A DNA stretch of 64,000 nt from Crocodylus rhombifer (GCA_038503035.1 JAVSML010020807.1:234116-298115); one strand, 5' to 3'. Numbered from the stretch's first letter, positions 11,886-24,059 are shown. A program made the numbers and translations. Notes: generated from the sequence alone by a model not told the origin.

Positions 11886-12153
11886 TTATATACACATAGT
11901 GTTGCCCTGGAAGGGGCTGGAGTAAGTTTGCAGCCTTGGGCTATGTTGTGCTGTCTGCTCCAGAGAGCAGGGCTGGCCCCAACCCTCTACTCCCTAGCTG
12001 GAGCAGTGAGGGCTGGCTCACTGGCCTCAGTAGCTGACTCACTCCCCCCACTCCAATCCAGGCAAACCCTGGCTGTGGTCTGAGGCTAGGGCTAGGAATT
12101 AAATTTGCCTTCCCCCAAGTACAGAGCTACCCTGCTCCGCTGGCTGTGACTGG

Positions 12154-12243
12154 ACTACAAATCCCAAAGGCACCTGGAAGAGGAAGTGATGACCTACTTT
12201 AAAGAGTCCTGCTGCTGTGATTGGGGACTACAAATCCCAGAGA
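12154..12243 (+). promoter_or_regulatory. Pair of ACTACAAATCCCA motifs
   Basis: ACTACAAATCCCA occurs at 12154-12166 and again, extended by GAGA, at 12227-12243, in the same orientation. This is close to the ACTACAATTCCCA core (SBS) bound by ZNF143 at vertebrate promoters (established). Here the two copies are probably part of a repeat element, so function is an inference. Confidence 0.4.
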
Positions 12244-12277
12244 CCTTGGGATACACTTAAAAATCAGAACCAAAACT

Positions 12278-12905
12278 TTTCATAGATGTTAGGGCTGGAA
12301 GGGGACCGCTAAGATAATCAAATCCAGTCCCCTACCCCAGGGGCAAGAAGTCAGCTAGAGCCAAAAAGGATCCCAGCAAGATAAGCATCCAAACATACCT
12401 TGAGTGAGTCCAGAGTAGGTGCCTGCACCACTTTTGGAGGGAGTCTATTTCAGGTCCTGGAGGCTCGGACAGTAAAGACATTTTTTCTTACGTCCAGCCT
12501 AAAACAGCCTTGTAGGAGTTTATGACCGCTGGCCCTTGTTTTTCCTTGGGGCGCTCTGGTGAACAGACGTTCTCCCAGATCCTGACGTACACCCCTTATG
12601 TACTTATAAGTAGCCACGAGGTCCCCTCTGAGCTTGCACTTTTCCAGGCTGAAGAGTCCCATGGCTCTCAGCCTTGCTTCATAAGGCCTATTCTCTTGCC
12701 CTCTGATCATGTACGTGGCTCTTCTCTGGATTCTCTCAAACTTCTTGACATCCTTCTTGAATTGTGGGGCCCAGAATTGGATGCAGTACTCCAGCTGTGA
12801 CCTCACCAAGGCCAAGTACAGCGGGAGGATGACATCCTGAGATTTACTTGAGAAGCATCTGTGGATGCAAGCCAGTTTTGTTTGCTTTATCAGCTGCGAC
12901 ATTGC
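12278..12905 (-). mobile_element. CR1 LINE 3' part
   Basis: The minus strand encodes the conserved C-terminal CR1 block: CIHRCFSSKSQDVILPLY, LVRSQLEYCIQFWAPQFKKD, RRATYMIRGQENRPYE, then LRGDLVATYKYIRG. It ends in the standard 3' UTR with 'ggtccccttccagccctaacat' (in plus complement at 12278-12310). The frame stays open over most of this span, so it is younger than the 9.4-kb copy. It is 5'-truncated near 12905. The open frame continues to 13022 into unrelated sequence. Confidence 0.9.
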
Positions 12906-13040
12906 ATTGGTCGTTCCATTTTCATTTTGCTGAAAAATTCTGAAGCAAAGGGTTACAGACCTATTTTTCAAGAGGAAATCTGCTTTCCATATGGGTCTTT
13001 CTTTGACAGAACTGAGCTCCATTCCTGAACGTGTCCAGAG

Positions 13041-14275
13041 TGTAACTGTCTTATAGTTTTTAGCAAAGACTTTATATTATTTTCTCTTTTCTGTATAACT
13101 GCCGCGCGGCACTCTCACATTTATGTAACCTTGAAGTAGACTGTTAATCAAAATGAACACTTTGTACTTCTCTCCACTGGCATTAAGCTACACATGCGCA
13201 TTCTGTAAATTTCATTTCTTATCTAAAAGTGTCATTTTTGCAGAAATGAAACTTATGTAGAAAACCTGCCTAGCAATAATTATGTAAAAGAAAATTATCC
13301 TATCTGTATACTATAGTTAGTGTCATAGAGGCAGTCCAACAAACATTTATAAAAGAGGCAAAAAAGCAGGAAGCGGCAGAGACGACAACTGGAAAACTCT
13401 GTGGGCCTGATCACCCCGCAGACCGGTTCTCAGCCTCCCCGCCTGGGCGTATCCCAGCGAAGATAAAGGCCTCAGAAATCCGACAACAGACAACGATTCA
13501 CTGTGTTACAGTATTGCTTTGTGTTTCCCCAATTATGAGCCGTTGACCAGTTCTGGGACTTAAGGAGTCGGCAGCCGCACCTAGCTTTGGACTTGTTCCA
13601 CTGTTGGAATGCAAGGGCTGGCTCTGGAACCTCGTGAACCAACGGACACCCTATAGACTATCCCATTCATGAGCTGTTGACCAGTTCTGGGACTACGGAG
13701 TCAGCAGCTGCTGGCTCTGGAACCCCGTGAACCAACAGACCCCTTTAGTATCCAGCATACTGTAACTGAAGAACCATCGGAGACTCCGCTTCTCGACTGC
13801 CTCTCATCGTAGCTTAGACAGCATACCTACGCTCGCTATACTTGTATTTACTGCAACTTCGTTCCAACCGGCCTCCCCTCTTACTTGTAAGAGGGTGAGG
13901 CCAGGTGAGTGAATAAATCTTTTTATTTTACTCTATATCTACTCCGTAATAACTTTTATTACTAACATTCCATCTCAATGAGCCGTTGACCAGTTCTGGG
14001 ACTTAAGGAGTCGGCAGCCGCACCTAGCTTTGGACTTGTTCCACTGTTGGAACGCAAGGGCTGGCTCTGGAACCTCGTGAACCAACGGACACCCTATAGA
14101 TTAAGAGACACTAACTACTTACTCTAAGTCGTCTACTTGTGCCAACTCGGCGAACCTTCGAGGGCGGCTAAGAGCTACCTCAATCCCGCCCCACAAGCCG
14201 CGCGCTCGTACAACTCCGCAAAGCCCGCGGCTCCCCTAAGCGGTGCCGGAGCCGCTAGCCCGGCATTTCGCCACA
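13041..14275 (+). mobile_element. Solo LTR, 1235 bp, flanked by CAGAG
   Basis: The element starts TGTAACTGTC and ends CGCCACA. The identical 5-bp sequence CAGAG lies on both sides (13036-13040 and 14276-14280), a perfect retroviral-type target duplication. A TATA box (TATAAAA, 13348-13354) and an AATAAA (13912-13917) define U3, R and U5. The U5 is strikingly CpG-rich. No internal retroviral genes are present, so it is a solo LTR left by recombination. It carries a three-copy internal repeat (separate entry). Confidence 0.88.
13535..14100 (+). repeat. Three-copy 123-bp repeat inside the LTR
   Basis: Copy A (13535-13657) and copy C (13978-14100) are 123 bp each and differ at only one position that I can see (ggaaTgc versus ggaaCgc). 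Copy B (13669-13743) is the same sequence with an internal deletion of about 47 bp and several substitutions. Landmarks are GAGCCGTTGACCAG, GGACTTAAGGAGTCGG and CTCGTGAACCAACGG. A and B lie between the TATA box and the poly(A) signal. C lies after it, in U5. Confidence 0.9.
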
Positions 14276-14280
14276 CAGAG

Positions 14281-15040
14281 AACTATAGTAGTCCCTAAAT
14301 GACATCTTAGACAGAAAACTAAACACCTTCAGAGAAAGTTAGACCCTTGGATAACTATTTTATAAGACTGTAAATAATACAGTAATAAAGGCCCTGGACC
14401 CTGTCAAGGTAAACCACACAACTGACATACCAGTTCATATTTTCATCTTCAAATTCAACATGACAAAGAAATTCATCCAAAGAAAAGAAATTCTAGAGGA
14501 AATCAGAAGCCTTGGCAGGTAGGACTGCAGTCCTGGCTCTAAGATTTTTCCTATCATGAAAGAAAGAAGTGCTTTTTTATAGAAGAACTTGCTGTTATTC
14601 GGTCATTTTATAGGTGATGAAATAACATGGAAGGACAGGTTACATTTTTAAGGATCCAGGCTTTTAGGTGTATTTCAGGAGTTCTCAGTCAACAAGGTTC
14701 AGTTCTCGCTGTATAGTCTGTATACCTTACTAAGGTTTCTAGCCAAACCATGGTTTATTGTAGGACTTTGCAAGCATTTTTAAATAGATTTGGTGCCACC
14801 AGACAGTCTGGAGCTGTGGAATGAGCTTTCCCTGTGTAAAGAAACAAACCTTTCCCTCCTACGATCATGGTTCTGCACGCACAGGGCCCTGGCACTACTA
14901 ACTTGTTTGACAAGGAAGAACTAGTTTGTATATGTGCGAATCACTCCAGGTTGCCCAGAGAGAAATCTGACCTACATGACTACTACATAATCATATTGCT
15001 AAGGGGATACTACAAATTCTTCCTCCTCTACAGCCAAATC
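14281..15040. other. Non-coding stretch, nothing recognised
   Basis: AT-rich sequence with no coding frame or repeat hallmark that I can name. It would be intronic if the minus-strand gene model is right. Confidence 0.4.
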
Positions 15041-15042
15041 CA

Positions 15043-15437
15043 GATGTACAGGCACATGTGGTTTGTGGCACTGCAAACCTCTTTGCAGCACCACAAACCA
15101 CACACCCAGTATGTTAAAACATGCCCTGTGCTGCAAATTTGCAGTACAGGTGCAAAATTTGCTACCAGGAAATCCTGGTAGCAACAACAACAAAAAAGCA
15201 GCGCACCTACAGGAGTGTGCACTGGCAGACAGAGAAGCTTGGTCCTCCCATGAGCTTGGGCTTCTCCAGCACACTAGGAGCTGAGAGGAGCAGGGAAACA
15301 GCAGTTTCTCCAAAGCAGGGCATTTTTCCCTGCACCAGAGCACATGTGCAGGGGCATGTGCAGTGGCAAAAAGTAGCAGCACAAATTTGCTCCACTACTT
15401 GTTGTGCCACTTTAAACACATGCCCCTACATGTGGGG
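15043..15437. mobile_element. Foldback (inverted-repeat) element
   Basis: The outer ends 'atgtacaggcacatgtgg' (from 15043) and the complement of 'gcccctacatgtgg' (to 15437) form imperfect terminal inverted repeats of about 35-40 bp. Inside, 15057-15077 and 15082-15102 make a 21-bp hairpin with 2 mismatches and a 4-base loop. Further palindromes sit at about 15126-15180. This is a non-autonomous DNA transposon of MITE type. The superfamily is not assigned because no target duplication is clear. Confidence 0.6.
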
Positions 15438-15634
15438 TCATACCCTACAAATGGAGCATATTTTCTGGATAAGCAAGGGAATGCCATCAATTCTCCCAGA
15501 ATGCTACTTTTGAATAGGAATACAGTATACAAGACACATGGGGCATATTTATGCACGTACCTTTGTCTGCTCCGATGCATCAGAAATCCAGTGCGTTGGA
15601 GAAGACTTGATTAATCTGGCACTGCATTGCATAC

Positions 15635-15781
15635 ATTTGTATAAACGGAGAAATATGAATCAATGTGCAGAAAGTGGCGGCAGTGAGCTTTTGAACTAAA
15701 ACACCTCCAATGTCTTTCAGCTCAAAAGTGCGCCGCCATTATTTTCTCAGTGTTGACATGCCTTTTGCCGTTTATACAAAT
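15635..15781. mobile_element. Palindromic MITE, 147 bp
   Basis: Perfect 14-bp terminal inverted repeats, ATTTGTATAAACGG (15635-15648) and CCGTTTATACAAAT (15768-15781), enclose two arms that keep pairing inward through TGGCGGC...CTTTTGA. The element can fold almost end to end. The class is uncertain because the flanking bases do not show an obvious duplication. Confidence 0.7.
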
Positions 15782-15877
15782 ACTCATGGAATCTGACCAT
15801 ATAATTTCAAGAAAAAGATGTTAAATGAAACACTTAATTTGTTGCAGGTGTTAGATCCATCAGACATTCAGTTACAG

Positions 15878-16000
15878 CAGTGGTTCACAAACCTTTTAGA
15901 CTCAAACAAAGCACCCCTCAGAAAATGCCATTTTTAACTTTTTTTGACTACTGAAAAATAAGAGAAATTTTGCTGCAAAGAACTCAGAAGCCCACAATAG
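15878..16000 (+). mobile_element. hAT-like element, left end only
   Basis: CAGTGGTTCACAAACC followed by 'tttagactcaaacaaagcacccc' is the typical terminal sequence of a widespread family of non-autonomous hAT elements in amniotes, also seen at 40238-40769 (in reverse). The right end was not found, so the extent is a guess. Confidence 0.5.
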
Positions 16001-16477
16001 GTCAGAGTATTTTTGACATTACAGACTTCCATTTAAAATCTTTGAATGTATCTTGTGAATCATGTGTAAGTTTTTGCACACCTAAAAGTTGTAGAAGAAC
16101 CTACTTCAAAAAAAAAAAAAAAATCCCCCTGCTCCAAAAAAGTTATCTTTGAATACTGTCACAGAAGTCTTACCTCCCTTCAAACAGAACATGACCTGCC
16201 ACTGCCTTTGTTAGGTTCACAATGTACAGCTAGAAGAGACCTTTTCTTGATTAAGGACTGGATTGTGTAGTTTTGTGAATAGAATTCTTCACAAAGGCAT
16301 TTAAGGGTGGGGGCGGAGGAAGGCTTCATGGTATAGAACATATGTGCTCTGTGACTCAGGTGCTAAATCAAATACATAACTAATCAAACATGAAATACTG
16401 CTAAATCAAATACATAACTAGCATAGCTGGGTCCAGGATGACTCAGGCTGTCAACTTATAATTTCAGAGCTTAATTA

Positions 16478-16700
16478 TCATAGAATCATGGAAAGTTAGG
16501 CTTGAAAGGGACCTCAGGAGGTCATCTAGTCCAACCTGATGCTCAAAGCAGGACCATCCCCAACTAGATCATCCCAGCCAAGGCTTTGTCGAGCCAGGTC
16601 TTAAAAACCTCTGACGATGGAGAGTCTACAGCCTCTCTGGGTAACCTGTTCCAGTGTTTTACTACCCTCCTAGCTACCATAAAGAAGGGGTTCTGTCATC
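16478..16700 (-). mobile_element. CR1 3'-end fragment
   Basis: 'atcatagaatcatgg' then 'gggacctcaggaggtcatctagtcc' and 'agccaggtcttaaaaacctc' read, on the minus strand, as the CR1 3' UTR and tail. Only the terminal 200 bp or so is present, as is usual for CR1. Confidence 0.85.
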
Positions 16701-16789
16701 TGAGAAAAGTTTGTGGATGCATGCTGATTTCTGCCATCAAAACTCAAGTTCTACTGACAGAACACTGGTATCTAACATTACATTTAGAC

Positions 16790-17034
16790 CAGGGGTTGGC
16801 AACTTTTTGCCACTGCAGGCCCAACTGCTTGCAACTGAGTCCCTGCCATAAGCTGCATATTCTGCACCCCCCCAGCAATCCACAGCTGCTGTGAAGGGAA
16901 GAAATAGGAAAAACCAGGAGCCTCCTTTGCTACTATGGCTGGCATGTGCTGCCTATCTCCTGAGCTGCCAAAAACCGAATCTACCTTATTCACAGGTCAG
17001 ATCCAGCCTGCAGATTCTAGGTTGTTGCTATCTG
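16790..17034 (+). mobile_element. Non-autonomous hAT element, 245 bp
   Basis: It begins CAGGGGTTGGCAAC and ends with the rough inverse (GGTTGTTGCTATCTG). The flanks ATTTAGAC (16782-16789) and ATATAAAC (17035-17042) match at 6 of 8 positions, fitting an aged 8-bp hAT target duplication. Interior 'ccagcctgcag' and 'gcaggcc' are typical of Charlie-like hAT elements (family knowledge). Confidence 0.75.
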
Positions 17035-20000
17035 ATATAAACAAAAAAAACCTTTCTAAATCATATGCTCAAATCTTCATCTAAGAATCAATCATATTTA
17101 AAAAGGACATGTAGCTATTATGAACTCTATCATAAAGACTTGCATATCCTGCTGTCTGATTACTTGGTTAAGGTGCACAGGCAATACTAATTACAAAAAC
17201 ATTTTGGAGTATTCTGAGGTGCCTGGAAACACAAAGGAGCAGACTGAGCTACATTAGAAGATGCTGTATTGCAACCTAGATCACATTGCCAGAAAGTGGG
17301 GAAAAACAAGATATCTAGAACTTCCTATTGTGACACCATGCCAAGCCGGGAACCAGAGGTCATGGAACTCACAATTTTCAGATGATAAATCCTTTCATAT
17401 AAGCAGAGTTCCAGGACAAAGAGGCATATTATACTCTTGGCTGAAGCAGGGACTTAAACTAGAGGAAACTTCTGTGTGGAGCCCAGAAACTCTCAGAGGG
17501 ATGCATCATTTTTCTGCCCTGGTAATTCTGTCTGTGTGAATAATGGAAAGAATGACTCTGAAGGGCAGTTATGCAGATCAGGAGCACTGCCGAGGAATGA
17601 ATGTATGACAGTTTCCACTGGCATGAATGTAACCAAGCATGAAGTAGCCATAACCTCCAAACCCACTATTCTGAGGATTGAGTGTTGAGCAAGGGTTCAA
17701 CAAGGACAAGCAAGATACACAGGGAAATATCCCGGGTCCTGTAGAGACTCCCAAAACATCAATCATAGCTTATCAGAAACATTTCCTGCTTCCAAAATGT
17801 TTTTTTTTTCTATTGCAGCCACCCAATATTCCCTGCCTAGAACACATCATGTCATCACCACATCCAGTAATCTCCTTTCACCCTGCCCTACTATAAAAAC
17901 AAACATAACCTTTCATTTCACTGGGAATACAGGTTGGGGAAGAAAAACTCATATTTAAAAGAAGTTAGACCCTAGGCATAGGTGCAACCATCGTCACAGG
18001 CATTGAAAGGAAGGGTCAGTGCGAAAATGGTGGGCTACTTTTAGAAGCCTCACCACCTGTCCTTGTTGCTACCAGTCACTTATGGAAGGTGGACCAAGCA
18101 AGGTAGTCCCATCAAGCAATTCTTCAGAATTGAATCCTCAAATATAGTATTTTGAAATTCAGTAAAAGAACAAGTAAAGTATAAACACAAACTTTTTTTG
18201 CGGGTAGTAATGTGCATTATGTAGAGATGAATCCACATACATTCAGATGATGATATTTAGGAACACTGCTGCACTTGGATTTTTCTTCCCCTTTGCACCT
18301 TACTGCCACTGAAACTGTGGCCTGTAATAAAATCTAAAGAACAGAAAGTCCTATCCCCTCCTCAATTTTGGCACCCACAAAGTGTTCAGTTTGATACAAG
18401 GATTACAGCCACTCCGAATAAAATGTAAGTGATGTAAATCAACAGAAAGGAATGCAAGAGAATAAGAAATACTGCTATAAGAACATGGAATAGTACTGCT
18501 ATTCTATTTACTAGAATACTACAAAAGATTTGCAACTGAGGACATCAAATTTTCCTCACTCCATCTAAAACAGATGCCAAAACCATTCATTCAAGTTTGC
18601 CATTAGGTTTTGGGGGTCCCTTTTTCTGTACCAAACATAAATATGTGTATATTTTTGTGTTATAGTGCAGATGCAGGATTAAGTTTGTCTATGGTCCAGA
18701 CTGTGTGGAAGGGTGTAGACTTTTTTAGGTCAATATGTCTAGCTCCATTTTCTCCTAGTGTTTCCTGTAAGTTTTCCTATAAAGAATTAAAAAGAAAACA
18801 GAAGATGCCCAAGTGGTAAATGATGCCAATTTTCAATCCAGTGATGTATGCATGACAGTGGTTATCAAACTTCAGCTTTTCCATTTCTACTATCATTCTG
18901 TATTGACTGAATTAAGCACTGGATTAAGTGTACTAATGGAAAACAGCAGTACAGCCTCTCTCACTTTTTAACAGGGAAAGTGACCGTAGGGTCAACTCTA
19001 ATTACAGATATTGCCCAAAATGAATTTACACTTGCCCTTTCACCCTGTCCCATGACTTGCCTATATCTCCAGCAGTAGGGGAGCTGTCATAAAATAGAAA
19101 CTAGTGGACGAGCTGTATAAGTTTACCTCATGAGCAGTATGCAGTTTTATAGAAAAGTAAAGAATCCTAGCAGAAAACATTACCGAGAGGAAGCAAGCGT
19201 TCAAGGGGGAGACAGGGCCAGAATGCATGTAGTTAGCCTGAGAGTAGGAAAAACAAGGGCCTCTTTCAATACACGAATCTGGGACAAGAATACTAAATAT
19301 ATTTGGCCTAAGATGGGAGAAAGAATCCTTACATTATTTTGGGGGGAGTGGGTAGAGGAAAGGGAAGTAGTACGTTATTAAATGGTATCTGTGAGAAAAT
19401 GGTGCATCTGAGAGATGCACCTTGTTGCTAAATGTAAAGTGGCACAAGGACCATTGTAGGTCAATTTAGAAGAAAATTATTTTCAAGGAGTGGCTGAAAT
19501 TCTTGCGTACACTAATTTGAGAAGTTAAGCATTGCTTAATCATCTGGAAAAAGATAATTAAAAGAAAAACTTTTTCCATGAAAACACCAATGTTTAAGAT
19601 GCACAGAGGTAATCATTTTAGTTATTAGCAGAAACATTTAAAATATAGTTACAGTTGCCAGTAACCCAATTTTTACCTTTTGGCTTACTGCGGTTAAGGC
19701 AAGCCTCTTACTTTTTTGTAGCTACATTCTCAAGACTGGGCGGTTTCCAACAGAGATCACTAGTGTTTAGGAATAGAAAATACAAAATCCTACAAAATCA
19801 TAATTTATAGGACAAGTACAGCCACTCCCCCTACTAGGGAAAAAAGCAAGGACAAGAATGAAAACAAAACTCCACAAGTTCAGAAGTCACATATCACTGA
19901 TAGTTGTTCTAGTTATATTTGATCTCCACCAGAAAAAAAGCTACCAGTCCACTAGTTAAGGCTTTTATGGAGATTATAGACAGGAAAATCTGAATTCCAC

Positions 20001-20400
20001 ATCAGAGAAACTAGAAGAAACTAATTACGTGAGAATATTGTGTGTGATAATATACTGTTTGGTATTTTTAAGTAACATATCAAACATCACTTTCATTAGA
20101 AATATATTAGTTCTTGGCATATCTGTTACAAAGTTCTACTAATTTTGGTAGCATATCATTAAAAATGCATCATTTGCCTTGAAATAAATGCTGTTGGCAC
20201 TAACATTTTTCGTGAAGTCTAGACAGGCAATATTTTCTATTCTACTTCTCTAAAACCACTGAAGAGGAAAAAGAAAGGAACAGATTTTGAACCATCAAAC
20301 TGTAACCTGCAGTCCACACAAAGGTGAAAATGTAAATGTTATGATCTATAATACCACATTTCCTAATTAAAATAACTTTTTTCCCCCTCATCTTAGAATC
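17035..20400. other. Long non-coding stretch
   Basis: No recognisable repeat family or gene. One open 48-bp segment at 19706-19753 (minus) has splice-like borders but does not fit the phase of the other candidate exons (see rejected list). Several ORFs of 60-92 codons lack any motif. Confidence 0.4.
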
Positions 20401-20439
20401 AAGTATGAGATGGCATGGGGCAAATAGCTGCTGCAACTC

Positions 20440-20765
20440 TTACCCCAACCCTGGGTTGTGGCTGGAACTGCAGCTGCTGCCTGCTTCTCCCCACACCACT
20501 TCTTGTACCCCCACCATTCCTCCCCTACGGCCTTAGACCCCTGCTGCCCTGTCTGCCCCCCACACTGCTTCTCTCTCCCCTCCATTGCACCCCCTCTTNN
20601 NNNNNNNNGAAGATACATGCCTCCCTCGCTGCCTGCCCTTACTGTCCACCCACCACCTGCCCTACTGCATAACTTGTAACTGTCTGTTCCCCTCACCGTC
20701 TGCTCCATTACTGCCGCCCTTCATCTCCTGTCCGTCCCCTCCCCCCCCACACACCTGCAGTGGTA
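20440..20765. repeat. Pyrimidine-rich low-complexity block with a 10-N gap
   Basis: C/T-rich sequence on the plus strand, broken by ten Ns at 20599-20608. The ORFs through it contain X residues and result from the bias. The gap suggests that sequencing failed or that length varies here. Confidence 0.7.
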
Positions 20766-21688
20766 AAGAGGAGTGGGGGGGCATGAATTTAAAACGACCC
20801 TCCAATAATTATTAGATTCTATACATGGAAAATTATAACAAATGTATAAATTCTCCATGAACAGAAGTACCTAACTATTGGGGAACTGTCTTATATTGTA
20901 GTAAATATGGTATTTTTACAGCATAGATTGCGTGAGACAGAATTAGAGGGAACCACTGAGAATATGAAAGGACTCAATGAGTGGCAAAGCACAGCAAATG
21001 TTTCCCCATCATGCTAATCTAGTTTGGAAAGGTATTAATTTATACCTTTAATTTTATGTTTAAAAATTAAATTTACGTTATGCTATTTAATATTTAGCAC
21101 TGAACCAGTCAAATGATGTCAACATCTAATGAACCTGCAAAAATTCAAATATTAGTTTGAAAATACGCTCTCTCATTTTGTACTAATTTGAGCCTATGCG
21201 TGGCAGAAGACCTCATATAGTCATGCAGATATACTAGAAGAGTCTAACCCTGAAGTAAGACCATGAATTTTAGCATTAAAGAACTTCCTTTGAAACTCGA
21301 TTTATAATTATAATTTATAATTCTTTATAATTCTGATTAGTAAATCCTAACATTTTAAACTGCTCGCAAGTCTTCTTTTTTTTTTAAAAGACTACCAGCT
21401 TAAGTAATTACTAACAGATCATATATTTGGGCTGATGCAAAAATGCACAGGACCACTGCAAAATGAGCCCCAGCAGCTTAAGTGAGTTAAAAACTTTAAT
21501 TATTGTAAAGTTATTAATAGTCAGATTGTTATTTCAACCACAAAATGGATGTAGTAAATAGGAGCAGAGTTAAAACATATGACAATCGCATTTACAAACA
21601 GAAAGTTATCTTTGGTGCAGCTCTTTAGATATCCTCACAAAATGATTATATTGACCTCTTATCTATAATAGTGCTTAACTGCTACACG

Positions 21689-22304
21689 TTAGGGCTGTGC
21701 AAAATGGCACTGTTCCATTTTAACTTGAGTTTCAAAGTCTGAATGGAACAGTGTTTCAAATTTCAAGTCAAAACAGCTGTTCCGTTTCGCTTCACTGAAA
21801 CAGCGAGGCTGTTTTGACATTTCACCCGACCATTGTGCTAGGGAAAGGAACTCAGCCTAATCACTGGGGCTGGGGAAACAAACTCAGCCCAGGTGGGCTG
21901 AGTTCATTTCCCCAGCCCCGACTGTGGGGCTGGGGTGCTGGACTGAGTTCCTTTCCCCAGCCTGACCATTGCAATGGAGTTGGGAACTCAGCCCAGTTGG
22001 GCTGACTTCCCACCCCCAGCTCAATCATAGGGCTGGGGAGGGGAACTGAGCCTGGACTCAATTCTCTTCCCCTGCGCTGCTCTTGGCTTCCTGCAGCCAG
22101 GCAGCAGGAGATGGGGACAGCCAGGGCTGTGCTCCCAGCTGCTGCTGGAAGAACAGCCCTGGTTCTCCCCTTTCCCACCACCTTGCTGCTGGCTTCAAAA
22201 CACAAAATGTTTCAACTAGCTTTGTTTTGTTTCAAGGCTGAAATGAAGGACTTTGAAACAATTCCATTTCGCTGTTTTGAGCTCAAAATGAGTTGAAACA
22301 GTGT
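21689..22304 (+). mobile_element. hAT-type MITE with palindromic core, right end lost
   Basis: It opens TAGGGCTGTGCAAAATGGC, a terminal sequence related to that of the hAT at 53331 (TAGGGCTGTG). 'gtttcaaa'-rich subterminal sequence lies on both sides of a GC-rich core. The core holds repeated 'ctcagcccag' palindromes: 21866-21891 pairs with 21894-21919 with 2 mismatches in 26. The expected right inverted repeat is missing because the LTR-like element begins at 22305. Confidence 0.6.
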
Positions 22305-23800
22305 TGTTACCTCTCAGCTCCATGTTCTTGGGGAACCCTGCCACAGGACACAGCCTGTCTGACTCGCAAAGAATTCCCTCCCCTCTTGCACCTCTACCTA
22401 AACAAGAACTGACTATGAAAGACAATGAAGATGCAGTGAGAGACGCACCTAAAGCCCTCCAGATAAGGGAGCAACTGCTGTAGGTCTCATTTGCATCCGA
22501 GATGGAACCAGATGACAACTCATTTAAATGAGAGATGGAGAACAGAAAGACCGAAGCAAAGACCGCAGTGAATTCTGGGATCGGAGAAGCAGGGGAGCAC
22601 TGCATGATGGGGAATCTGTGCTCCAAATGCTAATCAGCCCACATTTACACACACCCAGCTCAGCATTTATCAGACCAATTTTTATCTGGATTTACAAAGG
22701 ACTCCCCCTTCTCCCCCCGCCCTCCACACCTCATCTAACCAGAACTAAGCAGAAGTAAAGTTCAATAGGGATCTCAGGCCGTACATTCCCCAGTCCCACT
22801 ATGGGAGGCCTATTTAAATTTGATTGACCTAAAACTCAGTTGCTGGGTTAGGGAATGCTAAGGCAAGAGACCAAGTCAGAGGGGGTATGGGCAACATTTG
22901 AACAATGGTTAAGGGTTCATCACAGCATCTAGCCCATTGGAGCCCTCACCACAAATGCTGTCATACTTTTCCCAGGATGACTGGTGGAAGTCCTCCCCAC
23001 AAGGTTTATGAATGCTCCAAGTAATCCCCTTAAGTCTGTTAGAAGACTACAGTAAGATCTGGAAAAGTCATGCTAAGCTGAGGCTTGTTCACAACAGGTA
23101 AAAAATACAAAACCCTTATACTGCAAGCTATCTATTGTTTCTGAAGAAACAATGAGGTATCCCATCCAGTATAACTGCTATCCATAAGAATTTCAAGCTG
23201 GCTCCTAAGTGTCTGGTTACTCCTTAAAAACTTATGTTTTCCCTGGTTGTTGATCAGTTTCTTGAGATGTTCCAAACCAGATAACCCCTTGTCAATAGAA
23301 AAGGCAATTATTTACACTATTAAAAAAATGCTTTGAAGCTGAACTGAGGATATAAAAATCTGTAAAAAAGCAGGAAAGGTGTGTTTCAAGAGGAGAAATG
23401 TCTCTGACACCATCCGCTGTTGTTCTCGAGAAGCTGGAAGAAACAGATAATTCTCCCTTCAAGAACTGTGCTAAGAATGTTACCTGTCAGCATTGGAACG
23501 CGAGTGCCTTGTACTGATGAGAACCCAAATCTTGTTCTCTCTCTCTTTTCTCTTCTTCTCTCTAGGCATAGATTTCTGAACCTGAACTGTACTAGTTAAG
23601 CTTGAGCTAAGTTTCCTCAAATACTTAGTGAAACCAGGGCAGTATTGTAATTGTTTGTGTTTGTTTTCCTTTGCATGTCTATTACTACTAGTACCATTAT
23701 ATATTTCATATACTTAGCAATAAATAATTTTTATAGTCAAACTGGTAGTAACTGGGTGTACGTTTCCTTCTCTACTTTCTTTCCCCACTTGCTCTGCAGC
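22305..23800 (+). mobile_element. LTR-like element, copy 1
   Basis: This copy aligns along its first 1.2 kb with 60868-61957, starting from TGTTACCTCTCAGCTCCATG here. A TATA box ('ggatataaaaatc', about 23348-23360) and an AATAAA in 'agcaataaataattt' (about 23720) give U3-R-U5 order. The 3' limit is not fixed: the end near 23800 ('gcagcaaca') is only a guess. It may be the 5' LTR of the ERV that follows or an independent solo LTR inserted next to it. Confidence 0.55.
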
Positions 23801-24059
23801 AACACTTCTTTTACCTAAGCTAAAGATCCCTGTGAAGTCCAGAAATACTGTGGGGTCTGCTCATCAAGAGGCTACCACTACTAGAACAGTTAGGACAAAA
23901 GACTGGGACATGCTGAGTTTGAAACACATAAGGGAATCAGCTTGTACAGACTGATTGACCCAGTTTGGCTCAGATGTGCCCTAATGAACAGAATGCTTGC
24001 CCATGAAGCATTTTTAGCTTGATTCAGAGGTATTCTGTTCACCTGGGTGCTTGTGTCTG

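Noticed and set aside
13041..14275. Possibility of an rRNA or tRNA fragment in the CpG-rich U5
   Set aside because: The sequence lacks any conserved rRNA or tRNA box, and the flanking duplication explains the whole block as an LTR.
19706..19753. Minus-strand 48-bp segment DLCWKPPSLENVATKK with AG and GTAAG borders
   Set aside because: Its phase does not fit between the other candidate exons of the minus-strand gene, and its acceptor is weak. Kept only as a note.
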